In this document: positions 32,945 to 41,247 of the stretch, piece after piece
How positions within the stretch are numbered: position 1 is the first letter of the stretch
Layout: every line of letters starts with the position of its first letter
NCBI RefSeq assembly: GCF_030697305.1
Contig: NZ_JAUYQL010000112.1
Location: forward strand, 1-46,661
From: Phenylobacterium sp.
GTDB lineage: Bacteria; Pseudomonadota; Alphaproteobacteria; Caulobacterales; Caulobacteraceae
DNA length: 46,661 nt
Direction of reading: 5' to 3'
Made by a program: the position numbers and the translations under genes
The notes under the pieces: generated by a model
Told to the model about the DNA's origin: nothing
Seen by the model: the letters and a program-made list of their open reading frames with translations, nothing else
Database searches by the model: none

Positions 32945-34063
32945 ATGCGCATCGGCGTCCCGCGGGAGATCAAGCCTGACGAGCATCGCGTGGGGCTCAC
33001 CCCCACCGCAGCGCGCGAATATGTGGTGCATGGCCACCAGGTGGTGGTCGAGGCCGGAGCCGGAGCCGACGCGGGTTACCCAGACGAGGCCTACAGGCGC
33101 GCCGGCGCGACGCTGGAGGCCAGCGCCGAGGCGGTGTTCGCGAGCGCCGGACTGATCGTCAAGGTGAAGGAGCCGCAGGCCCAGGAGTGGGCGCGGCTGA
33201 AGCCTGGCCAGATCCTGTTCACCTACCTGCACCTGGCCCCGGATCCGGAACAGACGAAGGGCCTGCTGGCCTCCAAATGCGCCGCCATCGCCTATGAGAC
33301 CGTCACCGACGACCGCAAGGGTCTGCCCCTGCTGGCCCCGATGTCGGAAGTCGCCGGCCGGATCGCCGTCTTCTCGGCCGCCGAGACCCTGCTCAAGCAC
33401 AACGGCGGCATGGGGCTGCTGTTCTGCGGCGTCCCGGGCGTGGCCCCCGCCCGCGTGCTGGTGCTGGGCGGCGGCGTGGTCGGCTTCAACGCCGCCCGCA
33501 TGGCCATGGGTCTGGGCGCCGAGGTGGTGATCCTCGAACGCTCGATCCCGCGCATGGCCTATATCGACGAGGTCACCAACGGCCGCGTCATCACCCGCTA
33601 TTCCTCGATCGGCGCGATCGAGGAAGAACTGGTCAAGGCCGACGTCATCATCGGCGCCGTGCTGGTCCCCGGGGCCGAGGCGCCCAAGCTGATCAAGCGC
33701 GAACACCTCAAGCAGATGAAGCCCGGCTCGGTGCTGGTCGACGTCGCCATCGACCAGGGCGGCTGTTTCGAGACCAGCCACGCCACGACCCACGAAGACC
33801 CCACCTATGTCGTCGACGACGTGGTCCACTATTGCGTCGCCAACATGCCGGGCGCCGCGCCACGCACCTCGTCGGAAGCCCTCAACAACGCCACCCTGCC
33901 GTTCGGCTTGGCCCTGGCCGACAAGGGGCTCGAAGCGCTGAAGCAGAACCCTCACCTGGCGCGCGGCCTCAACGTCCTGAAGGGGGAGATCACCTATCCG
34001 GCGGTCGCCGAGGCGCTGGACATGCCCTGGAGCGATCCGTTCGGGGTGTGGGCGAAGGGCTGA
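32945..34063 (+). CDS. ald: Alanine dehydrogenase
   Basis: The 372-residue enzyme interconverts L-alanine and pyruvate with NAD. The N-terminus MRIGVPREIKPDEHRVGLTP is typical; the catalytic pair is K75 (VKVKEP) and H96 (TYLHLAP). The Rossmann motif is LVLGGGVVGFNAARMAMGLG, and ARVLVLG precedes it. A strong AAGGAG site lies 10 bp upstream of the ATG. It is probably its own transcription unit ending at the inverted repeat near 34071. Confidence 0.96.
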   Translation: MRIGVPREIKPDEHRVGLTPTAAREYVVHGHQVVVEAGAGADAGYPDEAYRRAGATLEASAEAVFASAGLIVKVKEPQAQEWARLKPGQILFTYLHLAPDPEQTKGLLASKCAAIAYETVTDDRKGLPLLAPMSEVAGRIAVFSAAETLLKHNGGMGLLFCGVPGVAPARVLVLGGGVVGFNAARMAMGLGAEVVILERSIPRMAYIDEVTNGRVITRYSSIGAIEEELVKADVIIGAVLVPGAEAPKLIKREHLKQMKPGSVLVDVAIDQGGCFETSHATTHEDPTYVVDDVVHYCVANMPGAAPRTSSEALNNATLPFGLALADKGLEALKQNPHLARGLNVLKGEITYPAVAEALDMPWSDPFGVWAKG

Positions 34064-34070
34064 TCGCAGG

Positions 34071-34151
34071 TCCTTCCCCTTCCTGGAGCGAAGTCGGCCC
34101 GGACGCCCTCCTCAACCGGTCAGGCTCCAGGGGGGGAGGGGACGGGAAGGA
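34071..34151. terminator. Imperfect inverted repeat downstream of ald
   Basis: TCCTTCCCCTTCCTGGAG (34071-34088) pairs with CTCCAGG and AGGGGACGGGAAGGA (34125-34151) with a bulge. It lies directly after the ald stop and could end the ald transcript, although no T-run follows. It might also be a dispersed repeat. Confidence 0.4.
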
Positions 34152-34195
34152 AGGCCGGGTTCGCGCGGCGCGGCAATCCGGCTATAGGCCGCGCC

Positions 34196-35095
34196 ATGAC
34201 CACCCTTCTGTATGGCCGCCCGCCGGCGGTGTTCGATCCGCCCGGCGCGGCGACGCAGGTTTCTCCGCTGATCCCGGGCTCGACATCGCTCGAGGATGTC
34301 GCCGAAGGCTCGGCCGACGCCGTCATGATCTATGCCCCGCCCGGCGTGCTGGAGCGGCGCCACACCCTGGCTCTCGCGCTGAAGGCGCTGAAGCCGGGCG
34401 GGCGGCTGGACGTCATGGCGGCCAAGGACAAGGGCGGCTCGCGGCTGAAGAAGGAGCTGGAGGGCTTCGGCGTCGAGGTCGGCGAGAGCGCCAAGGCGCA
34501 CCACCGCCGCTGCGTCGTCATCCGGCCGGAAACGCTGATCGGAATCGATGAGGCGATCGCGGCGGGGGCGCCGCGTCTGGTCGAGGGGCTGGAGGCCTGG
34601 TCGCAGCCGGGCGTATTCGCCTGGGACCGGATCGACGCGGGGTCGCTGCTGCTGGCGCAGACCGCGCCGGCGCTGAAGGGGGCCGGGGCCGATCTGGGCT
34701 GCGGCTACGGCGCTCTGGCGACGGTGGTGCTGGGTTCACCGGCGGCAGCCTCGCTGCGGCTGATCGATCTGGACCGCCGGGCGATCGCGGCGGCGCGGAA
34801 GAATGTGACCGACCCGCGCGCGACGTTCGAATGGGCCGATGCGCGGACTTTGGAGGCGGCGGGCGACCTCGACTTCGTGGTCACCAATCCCCCGTTCCAT
34901 GACGGCGGGGCGGAGGACAAGCGGCTGGGGCAGGCCTTCATCCGGCAGGCGGCGGCCATGCTGGGCAAGGGCGGGGTGTTGTGGCTCGTGGCCAATCGCC
35001 ACCTGCCCTATGAGGCCGAGCTGAACGCGGCCTTCAAACGCGTGCGGATGGCCGCCGACGCGGGCGGCTACAAGGTGTTCGAGGCCATCAAGTGA
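34196..35095 (+). CDS. RsmC/RlmG-like rRNA guanine-N2 methyltransferase
   Basis: The 299-residue protein has the two-part build of RsmC: an N-terminal degenerate methyltransferase-like half and a C-terminal catalytic half. The SAM loop is GADLGCGYGALATVVLG (near residue 163) and the catalytic motif is DFVVTNPPFHDGG, the NPPF box of N2-guanine methyltransferases. It probably methylates small-subunit rRNA. Its stop overlaps the GTG start of the pseudouridine synthase gene by 4 bp, so both rRNA modification genes are coupled. Confidence 0.85.
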   Translation: MTTLLYGRPPAVFDPPGAATQVSPLIPGSTSLEDVAEGSADAVMIYAPPGVLERRHTLALALKALKPGGRLDVMAAKDKGGSRLKKELEGFGVEVGESAKAHHRRCVVIRPETLIGIDEAIAAGAPRLVEGLEAWSQPGVFAWDRIDAGSLLLAQTAPALKGAGADLGCGYGALATVVLGSPAAASLRLIDLDRRAIAAARKNVTDPRATFEWADARTLEAAGDLDFVVTNPPFHDGGAEDKRLGQAFIRQAAAMLGKGGVLWLVANRHLPYEAELNAAFKRVRMAADAGGYKVFEAIK

Positions 35096-35823
35096 AAACC
35101 CCCACCGCGCGCGTCGACAAGCTGCTGGGCTCGATGGGCTATGGCTCGCGGACCGAGATGGCGCGGCTGGGCAAGGCCGGCGGCATCGTTCTGGACGGGG
35201 CCGATCTGACAGACGTGTCGAAGCGCATCGCGGTGACGCCGGACCTGCCGGCGCGGATGGAGATCGACGGCGAGCCGCTGGATCCGCCGCCGGGGCTGGT
35301 GATGATGCTGCACAAGCCGTTGGGCATGACCTGTTCGCGCAAGGAGGACGGGGCCCTGGTCTATGACGTCCTGCCGCCGCGCTGGCGGCGGCGCGACCCG
35401 GCCATTTCGACCATCGGCCGGCTGGACAAACAGACAACGGGCCTGCTGCTGCTGACCGACGACGGCGACCTGCTGCACCGGGTGATCTCGCCCAAACGCC
35501 ATGTGGCCAAGGTCTATCGCGCCACCCTGGCGCGGCCGCTGGACGGGACCGAGGAGGCGGTGTTCGCCGCCGGCGGCCTGGTGCTGGAGGGCGAGGACAA
35601 GCCGCTGTCGCCGGCGGTGCTGGAGGTGCTGTCGCCGACCGAGGCGCGGCTGACGGTGACGGAGGGGCGCTATCACATGGTGCGGCGGATGTTCGCGGCG
35701 GTGGGCAACCACGTCGAGGGCCTGCACCGCGAACGGGTCGGCGGCCTGGCCCTGCCGGACGATCTGGCCCCGGGGGACTGGCGGCTGCTGGATCAGGACC
35801 AGATCGATCTGGTCTTCGCCTGA
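35092..35823 (+). CDS. RsuA-family pseudouridine synthase
   Basis: The 243-residue enzyme isomerises a uridine in rRNA. It has an S4-like N-terminal RNA-binding region (ARVDKLLGSMGYGSRTEMARL) and the catalytic motif TIGRLDKQTTGLLLLTDDGDL, whose aspartate is the nucleophile (cited as GRLD). The closing motif YHMVRRMFAAVGNHVEGLHR is typical of RsuA/RluB/RluE/RluF. The size matches RsuA (about 231). Which subfamily cannot be decided by eye. GTG start overlapping the preceding stop. Confidence 0.9.
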   Translation: MKTPTARVDKLLGSMGYGSRTEMARLGKAGGIVLDGADLTDVSKRIAVTPDLPARMEIDGEPLDPPPGLVMMLHKPLGMTCSRKEDGALVYDVLPPRWRRRDPAISTIGRLDKQTTGLLLLTDDGDLLHRVISPKRHVAKVYRATLARPLDGTEEAVFAAGGLVLEGEDKPLSPAVLEVLSPTEARLTVTEGRYHMVRRMFAAVGNHVEGLHRERVGGLALPDDLAPGDWRLLDQDQIDLVFA

Positions 35824-35948
35824 CGGAACCGCTGCGCCGCGGCCGACTTATCGCTGCGCTTGCAGCGGAGACGGCATGACCGGGGCGACGATCAAGAGAG
35901 ACCTGCGCACGGGGCGGTCGCTGTGGGCCGACAGCCCCGGGGCTGGGC

Positions 35949-37091
35949 GTGCCGGTGCGGCCGCTGAAAGAGGCGATTTCGGTCGATGTCGCCATCGTCG
36001 GGGCCGGGATCAGCGGCGCCTTCATGGCCCATGAACTGAGCCGGGATCATTCGTTGGCGGTGCTGGACCGGCGGCCGCCGCTGACCGGATCGACCGTGGC
36101 CTCCACCGCCCTGCTGCAATGGGAGATCGACCTGCCGCTGACGGCCCTGGCCGGGAAGGTCGGGATGGCGAAGGCGAAGCGGGCCTGGCTGCGCTCGCGC
36201 TCGGCGGTCGATGCCCTGAAGCGGATCGTGGCCGGGGAGCGGATCGTCTGCGGGCTGAAGGACAAGGACACCCTGTATCTGGCCGGCGACGCCTATGGCC
36301 ACCGGGCGCTGGAGGCCGAGGCGGAGGCGCGGGAGGCGATCGGACTGGAGAGCGAATATATCGGCCCGGAGGCCCTGCGTGATCGCTTCGGCGTCGACCG
36401 GACCGGCGCCATCGTCAGCCGCGGCTCGGCCAGCGGCGATCCGGCGCGGCTGGCGGCGGCCCTGCTGCGACGGGCGCAGGAGAACGGAGCCAGGGTGTAT
36501 TCGCGGGTCGAGGTGATGGAGGCCGCCAGCGATCCGGACGGCGTCACCCTGCTGACCGACGCGGGCCATGCGGTGCGGGCGAAATCGGTGGTGTTCTGCT
36601 GCGGCTACGAGTTTCCCAGGGGCGTGCCGACGCCGGGAGCGGAGGTGATCTCGACCTGGGCCATGGCCTCGAAGCCGCGCCAGCGTTGTCCGGCGTGGCT
36701 GCGCGAGACGCTGGTCTGGGAGGCGTCGGATCCATACCTCTATTTCCGCATGGGCGGGGACGGCCGGCTGATCGTCGGCGGCGAGGACGAGGCGACGCCG
36801 GACGCCCATGCGGATCAGGCGAAGCTGAAGCGGAAATGCGAGACCATCGTGAAGAAACTCCACGCCCTGCTGCCCGGAGTCGAATTCGAGGTCGACTACA
36901 GCTGGGCGGGGGCGTTCGGCGAGAGCGCGACCGGTCTGCCCTCGATCGCGCCGGTGCCGGACATGGAGCACGCCTGGGCGGTGATGGGGTTCGGAGGCAA
37001 CGGCATCACCTATTCGGTGATCGCCTCGCAGGTGGTGTCCACAGCGCTGCGCGGCGGGGTCGACCCGGACGCAGACCTGTACCGGCCTTGA
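35949..37091 (+). CDS. FAD-dependent oxidoreductase (DAO fold), N-terminus frameshifted
   Basis: The 380-residue frame begins with GTG and carries the FAD motif VAIVGAGISGAFMAHELS and the C-terminal FAD motif AWAVMGFGGNGITYSV of the D-amino-acid-oxidase fold. The substrate is unknown. Upstream, an ATG at 35876 with GGAG spacing opens a frame reading MTGATIKRDLRTGRSLWADSPG, one base out of phase. Removing one G from the run at 35937-35942 would join it to LGVPVRPLKEAIS. So the real protein probably starts at 35876 and either a sequencing error or a mutation has broken it. Next gene is trpF. Confidence 0.85.
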   Translation: MPVRPLKEAISVDVAIVGAGISGAFMAHELSRDHSLAVLDRRPPLTGSTVASTALLQWEIDLPLTALAGKVGMAKAKRAWLRSRSAVDALKRIVAGERIVCGLKDKDTLYLAGDAYGHRALEAEAEAREAIGLESEYIGPEALRDRFGVDRTGAIVSRGSASGDPARLAAALLRRAQENGARVYSRVEVMEAASDPDGVTLLTDAGHAVRAKSVVFCCGYEFPRGVPTPGAEVISTWAMASKPRQRCPAWLRETLVWEASDPYLYFRMGGDGRLIVGGEDEATPDAHADQAKLKRKCETIVKKLHALLPGVEFEVDYSWAGAFGESATGLPSIAPVPDMEHAWAVMGFGGNGITYSVIASQVVSTALRGGVDPDADLYRP

Positions 37092-37122
37092 CCCCGGCGG
37101 ACGGCGGGGGCAACTGCGGCGG

Positions 37123-37764
37123 ATGAGCGCCCACGCCAAGATCTGCGGCCTTACCACGCCCAGGACGCTGGATGCGGCGCTGGCGGGCGGCGCGGCCTTC
37201 GTCGGGGCGGTGGTGTTTCCGAAGAGCCCGCGCCACATCGACCCGCTGCACGCCGCGACCCTGTTCGAACGGGCGCGGGGCAAGGCGAAGGTGGTGGCCG
37301 TGACGGTGGACGCCGACGACGCCCTGCTGACCGAGATCGCCCTGATCCTGAAGCCGGACCTGGTCCAGTTGCACGGCCATGAGACGCGCGAGCGGGCCGA
37401 GCGGGTCCGGTTGCTGACCGGGGCGGGGATCATCAAGGTCCTGCCGATCCGGACGCATGAGGATTTCGCCGAGGCGGACGACTGGGAGCCGTTCGCCGAT
37501 CATCTGATGTTCGACGCCAGACCGCCCGAGGGGTCGCATCTGCCGGGCGGGGTCGGGGCGCGGTTCGACTGGGTCTTGCTGGCCGACCGGGCCTTTCGTC
37601 GCCCATGGTTCGTGGCAGGGGGCCTGACCCCGGACAATGTGGCGCAGGCGATCCGGGTCTCAGGGGCGCCGCTGGTGGATGTGTCCTCTGGCGTGGAAAC
37701 CGCGCCGGGTGTTAAGGACCCCGCCCTGATCGCGGCGTTCCTCGAGGCGGTGCGGTCGGCCTGA
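37123..37764 (+). CDS. trpF: Phosphoribosylanthranilate isomerase
   Basis: The 213-residue TIM-barrel enzyme catalyses the Amadori rearrangement in tryptophan synthesis. The opening AKICGLTTPRTLDAALAGGA carries the active-site cysteine, VQLHGHE is the second block, and AGGLTPDNV and VDVSSGVETAPGVKD close the phosphate-binding end. It is followed after 48 bp by trpB, the usual trpF-trpB-trpA order in Caulobacterales. Confidence 0.96.
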   Translation: MSAHAKICGLTTPRTLDAALAGGAAFVGAVVFPKSPRHIDPLHAATLFERARGKAKVVAVTVDADDALLTEIALILKPDLVQLHGHETRERAERVRLLTGAGIIKVLPIRTHEDFAEADDWEPFADHLMFDARPPEGSHLPGGVGARFDWVLLADRAFRRPWFVAGGLTPDNVAQAIRVSGAPLVDVSSGVETAPGVKDPALIAAFLEAVRSA

Positions 37765-37812
37765 TTTCCGTCGCCTCCCCAAAAAGCCCGATTGTGCGTG
37801 AAAGCTTCATCC

Positions 37813-39027
37813 GTGAACGCCATCATCCCCAACCGCTACGCCATGCCTGACGCCGAAGGCCGGTTCGGTCCCTATGGCGGCCGGTTCGTGGCCGAGACCC
37901 TGATGCCGCTGGTTCATGAATTGAACGCGGCGTATGAGGCGGCCAAGGCCGATCCGACCTTTCAGGCCGAGCTGGACGGCTTCCTGACCGACTATGTCGG
38001 CCGGCCCAGCCCGCTGTATCTGGCCGAGCGGCTGACCGCCCACTACGGAGCCGCCGACATCTGGTTCAAGCGCGACGAGCTGAACCATACGGGCGCGCAC
38101 AAGATCAATAACTGCATGGGGCAGATCCTGCTGGCCATGCGGATGGGCAAGACCCGGATCATCGCCGAGACCGGCGCTGGCCAGCACGGCGTGGCGACAG
38201 CGACCGTCTGCGCCCGTTTCGGCCTGAAATGCATCGTCTATATGGGTGCCACCGACGTCGAGCGGCAGTCACCCAATGTCTTCCGCATGAAGCTGCTGGG
38301 AGCCGAGGTGGTGCCGGTGACGGCGGGCCGGGCGACGCTCAAGGACGCCATGAACGAGGCGATGCGCGACTGGGTCACCAATGTCGAGGACACCTATTAT
38401 CTGATCGGCACGGCGGCCGGGCCGCACCCCTATCCGGCCATGGTGCGCGACTTCCAGTCGGTGATCGGCAAGGAGACACGGGCCCAGATGCTGGCCCGCA
38501 AGGACAAGCTGCCCGACGCCTGCGTCGCGGCCATCGGCGGCGGGTCGAACGCCATCGGCCTGTTCCACCCCTTCATCGAGGACGCCGGCGTGCGTCTGAT
38601 CGGGGTCGAGGCGGCCGGGCGCGGGTTGGACGGTCCGGATCACGCGGCCAGCCTGCAGGGCGGGCGCCCCGGGGTGCTGCACGGCAACCGCACCTATCTG
38701 CTGCAGGACGACGACGGCCAGATTCTGGAAGGCCATTCGATCTCGGCCGGTCTCGACTATCCCGGCATCGGCCCCGAACACGCCTGGCTCAAGGACATCG
38801 GCCGCGCCGAATACCGCGCCGCCACCGACGCCGAGGCGCTGGAAGCCTTCCAGCTGTGTTCGAAGCTGGAGGGGATCATTCCGGCGCTGGAGCCCAGCCA
38901 CGCCCTGGCTCGTGTCGGCGAGATCGCGAAGGAAGTGGGCCAGGGCGGCGATATCGTGCTGAATATGTGCGGGCGGGGCGACAAGGACATTTTCGCCGTG
39001 GCGAAACATCTGGGCGTGGAGTTGTAG
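37813..39027 (+). CDS. trpB: Tryptophan synthase beta chain
   Basis: The 404-residue subunit condenses indole with serine using PLP. The PLP lysine lies in [27 protein letters not shown] binds the cofactor phosphate, and [13 protein letters not shown] is a conserved loop. The frame opens with TTG at 37792 and GTGs at 37798 and 37813; the last gives a normal N-terminus ([18 protein letters not shown]), but none has a clear ribosome binding site. Its partner trpA follows after an interposed exported protein gene. Confidence 0.95.
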   Translation: MNAIIPNRYAMPDAEGRFGPYGGRFVAETLMPLVHELNAAYEAAKADPTFQAELDGFLTDYVGRPSPLYLAERLTAHYGAADIWFKRDELNHTGAHKINNCMGQILLAMRMGKTRIIAETGAGQHGVATATVCARFGLKCIVYMGATDVERQSPNVFRMKLLGAEVVPVTAGRATLKDAMNEAMRDWVTNVEDTYYLIGTAAGPHPYPAMVRDFQSVIGKETRAQMLARKDKLPDACVAAIGGGSNAIGLFHPFIEDAGVRLIGVEAAGRGLDGPDHAASLQGGRPGVLHGNRTYLLQDDDGQILEGHSISAGLDYPGIGPEHAWLKDIGRAEYRAATDAEALEAFQLCSKLEGIIPALEPSHALARVGEIAKEVGQGGDIVLNMCGRGDKDIFAVAKHLGVEL

Positions 39028-39029
39028 AG

Positions 39030-39470
39030 ATGAATATGATCGTTCTGGCCGCCGCGGCGGCCTTGCTGGCCCCGCCGGCGACGGCGGGCCAGGACCCGGC
39101 CGCCTCGCCCGAGGCCATGGTGCTTCCTGGCGCGACCCTCGCCCCGGATTGCGGCAATCTGTACGGCCTCGCGGGGAGGGCCTTCTGCGTCAGCGCCCCG
39201 CTGACGGAAATTGGGGGCCTGGCCGACGCCTATATCGCCGACCTCCAGACCCGGGGCTGGATCCCGGCCGGCGGCGACGACAACCGCGTGGTGTTCGTGC
39301 GCCGCCGCGACGGCGGCGGCTGCGACGGTCTCCAGATGCACGCCTTTTACAACACCTCCCTGCCCACGGGCCCGGAGGCTGTGGGCTACCTCGGGCTCGG
39401 CCCGATCCCGGGCGACGTCTGTTCGGACCAGCCGGCTCCGCTGGCGACGCCCGCGCCGCCCGCTGAATGA
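39030..39470 (+). CDS. Exported small protein of unknown function between trpB and trpA
   Basis: The 146-residue protein has a short signal peptide (MNMIVLAAAAALLAPPATAG). The mature part holds four cysteines: PDCGNLYG and AFCVSAP, then GGGCDGLQMHAFY and GDVCSDQ, a spacing that could give two disulfides in the periplasm. No family was recognised. It starts 2 bp after the trpB stop and its own stop overlaps the trpA start (ATGA), so it is translated from the trp mRNA. Confidence 0.8.
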   Translation: MNMIVLAAAAALLAPPATAGQDPAASPEAMVLPGATLAPDCGNLYGLAGRAFCVSAPLTEIGGLADAYIADLQTRGWIPAGGDDNRVVFVRRRDGGGCDGLQMHAFYNTSLPTGPEAVGYLGLGPIPGDVCSDQPAPLATPAPPAE

Positions 39471-40297
39471 CGACCCAACGCATCGACGCCCGTTTCGCCG
39501 CGCTGAAGGCCGACGGCCGGGCCGGGTTCGTGGCCTATGTCATGGCCGGGGACCCGACGCGGGACGAGGCGCTGCAGATCCTGCGCGGCCTGCCGGCGGC
39601 GGGCGCGGACATCATCGAGCTGGGATTTCCCTTCTCTGACCCGATGGCCGAAGGGCCGCCGATCCAGCGCGCCGCCCTGCGCGGCCTCAAGGCCGGGTTG
39701 ACGCTGCGTGGGACCCTGGACCTGGCCCGCGACTTCCGCGCCCGCGACGCGGACACGCCGGTGATCCTGATGGGCTATCTCAATCCCATCGAGAGCTATG
39801 GCCATGCCGCCTTCGCCCGCGACGCGGCCGCCAGCGGCGTCGACGGGGTGATCGTGGTCGACTGCCCGCCGGAGGAGGCGGGGCCGCTGTCGGACGCCCT
39901 GGACGCGGCGTCGGTGTCGCTGATCCGGCTGGCCACGCCGACCTCGGATGACGCGCGGCTGAAACTGATCGCCGAACGGACCTCGGGCTTCGTCTACTAT
40001 GTCTCGGTCGCCGGCGTGACCGGGGTCTAGGAGGCCCAGACCCTGTCCGTGGCCCCGGCGGTGGAGCGGGTGCGCAAGGCCTCGGGCCTGCCGGTGGCGG
40101 TCGGCTTCGGGGTCAGGACGCCCGAGCGCGCGGCGGAGATCGCCCGGGTCGCCGATGCGGTGGTGGCCGGTTCGGTGCTGGTCGACGAGGTGGCGGCGGC
40201 GCTGGCGGCGAACGAACCCGCCGTTCCGCGCGTTCTGGCGAAGGTGAAGGCCCTCGCGGACGCGGTCCGGGGTGCGCGGGTCGCGGAAACGGTCTAA
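39467..40297 (+). pseudogene. trpA: Tryptophan synthase alpha chain with in-frame amber codon
   Basis: The full frame would give 276 residues, normal for TrpA. The active-site motifs are intact: IIELGFPFSDPMAEGP (catalytic glutamate and aspartate region) and GYLNPIESYG. At 40028-40030 a TAG follows SVAGVTGV; the same frame continues at once with [16 protein letters not shown], and family members have glutamine (CAG) there (GVTG plus Q or A/S-type residue). One C-to-T change explains it. As read, translation stops at residue 187, before the last phosphate-binding loops (VAVGFGV and VVAGSVLVD), so the product would not work. It may be a sequence error. Confidence 0.88.
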
Positions 40298-40306
40298 AGC
40301 GCGCCC

Positions 40307-41215
40307 ATGGCTGAGAAGAACCCTCCCAAACCCCAGGAAAAACCCCAGGAACGACGGGGGGGCTGGCTGTCGCGCTTCGCGCCCGGCGTTCGCAAGATCG
40401 TCAGCCGGCGCGATACGCCCGACAATCTGTGGGTCAAGGACCCCGATTCCGGCGAGATGCTGTACCGCCCGGATCTGGAAGCCAGCCTGTGGGTCACGCC
40501 CTCGGGCCGGCATATGCGGATCGACGCCCCGACGCGGCTGCGCGCCACCTTCGACGACGGCGCCTGGGAGACCATCGACACGCCGGACGTGCCTGAGGAC
40601 CCGCTGAAATTTTCGGACGGCAAGCCCTACAAGGACCGTCTGGCCGCCGCGCGCAAGGCGTCTGGCCGCAAGGATGCGATGGCCATCGGCTTCGGCGAAC
40701 TGGACGGCACGCCGGCGGTGGTCATCGTCCAGGACTTCACCTTCATGGGCGGATCGCTGGGCATGGCGGCGGGCGAGGCCTTCATCGCCGCGGCCCGGGC
40801 GGCCATCGAACGCGGCGTGCCCCTGGTCTGTTTCACCGCCGCCGGCGGGGCGCGGATGCAGGAGGGCGCCCTCAGCCTGATGCAGATGGCCCGCACGACC
40901 CTGGCCATCCAGGAGCTGAAGGCGGCGCAGCTGCCCTTCGTCGTGGTGCTGACCGATCCCACCACCGGCGGGGTCACCGCCAGCTACGCCATGCTCGGCG
41001 ACGTCCATCTGGCCGAGCCGGGGGCCCTGATCGGCTTCGCCGGCCCGCGCGTGATCGAGGCCACCATCCGCGAGAAACTCCCGCCCGGCTTCCAGCGCGC
41101 CGAATATCTGCAGGAGAAGGGCATGGTCGACAAGGTCGTGCCGCGGGCGGAGCTGCCCGAGACCCTGGGCCGGATCCTGTCGATGCTGATGGGCGGGAAG
41201 CGCCGGGCGGCTTGA
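40307..41215 (+). CDS. accD: Acetyl-CoA carboxylase carboxyltransferase subunit beta
   Basis: The 302-residue subunit, with AccA, transfers the carboxyl group from biotin to acetyl-CoA. The core blocks FMGGSLGMAAGEAF, ASGGARMQE-type TAAGGARMQEG, DPTTGGVTASYAMLGD and GFAGPRVIEATIREKLP are present. The N-terminal zinc ribbon is not: where E. coli has CDSC and CPKC, this protein reads DPDS and TPSG (in LWVKDPDSGEML and SLWVTPSGRHMR), so all four ligands are gone. The rest of the protein looks functional. It begins 10 bp after the trpA stop. Confidence 0.95.
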   Translation: MAEKNPPKPQEKPQERRGGWLSRFAPGVRKIVSRRDTPDNLWVKDPDSGEMLYRPDLEASLWVTPSGRHMRIDAPTRLRATFDDGAWETIDTPDVPEDPLKFSDGKPYKDRLAAARKASGRKDAMAIGFGELDGTPAVVIVQDFTFMGGSLGMAAGEAFIAAARAAIERGVPLVCFTAAGGARMQEGALSLMQMARTTLAIQELKAAQLPFVVVLTDPTTGGVTASYAMLGDVHLAEPGALIGFAGPRVIEATIREKLPPGFQRAEYLQEKGMVDKVVPRAELPETLGRILSMLMGGKRRAA

Positions 41216-41247
41216 ATGCGCCCTCCACCTGCAAGGGGAGAAGGGTA

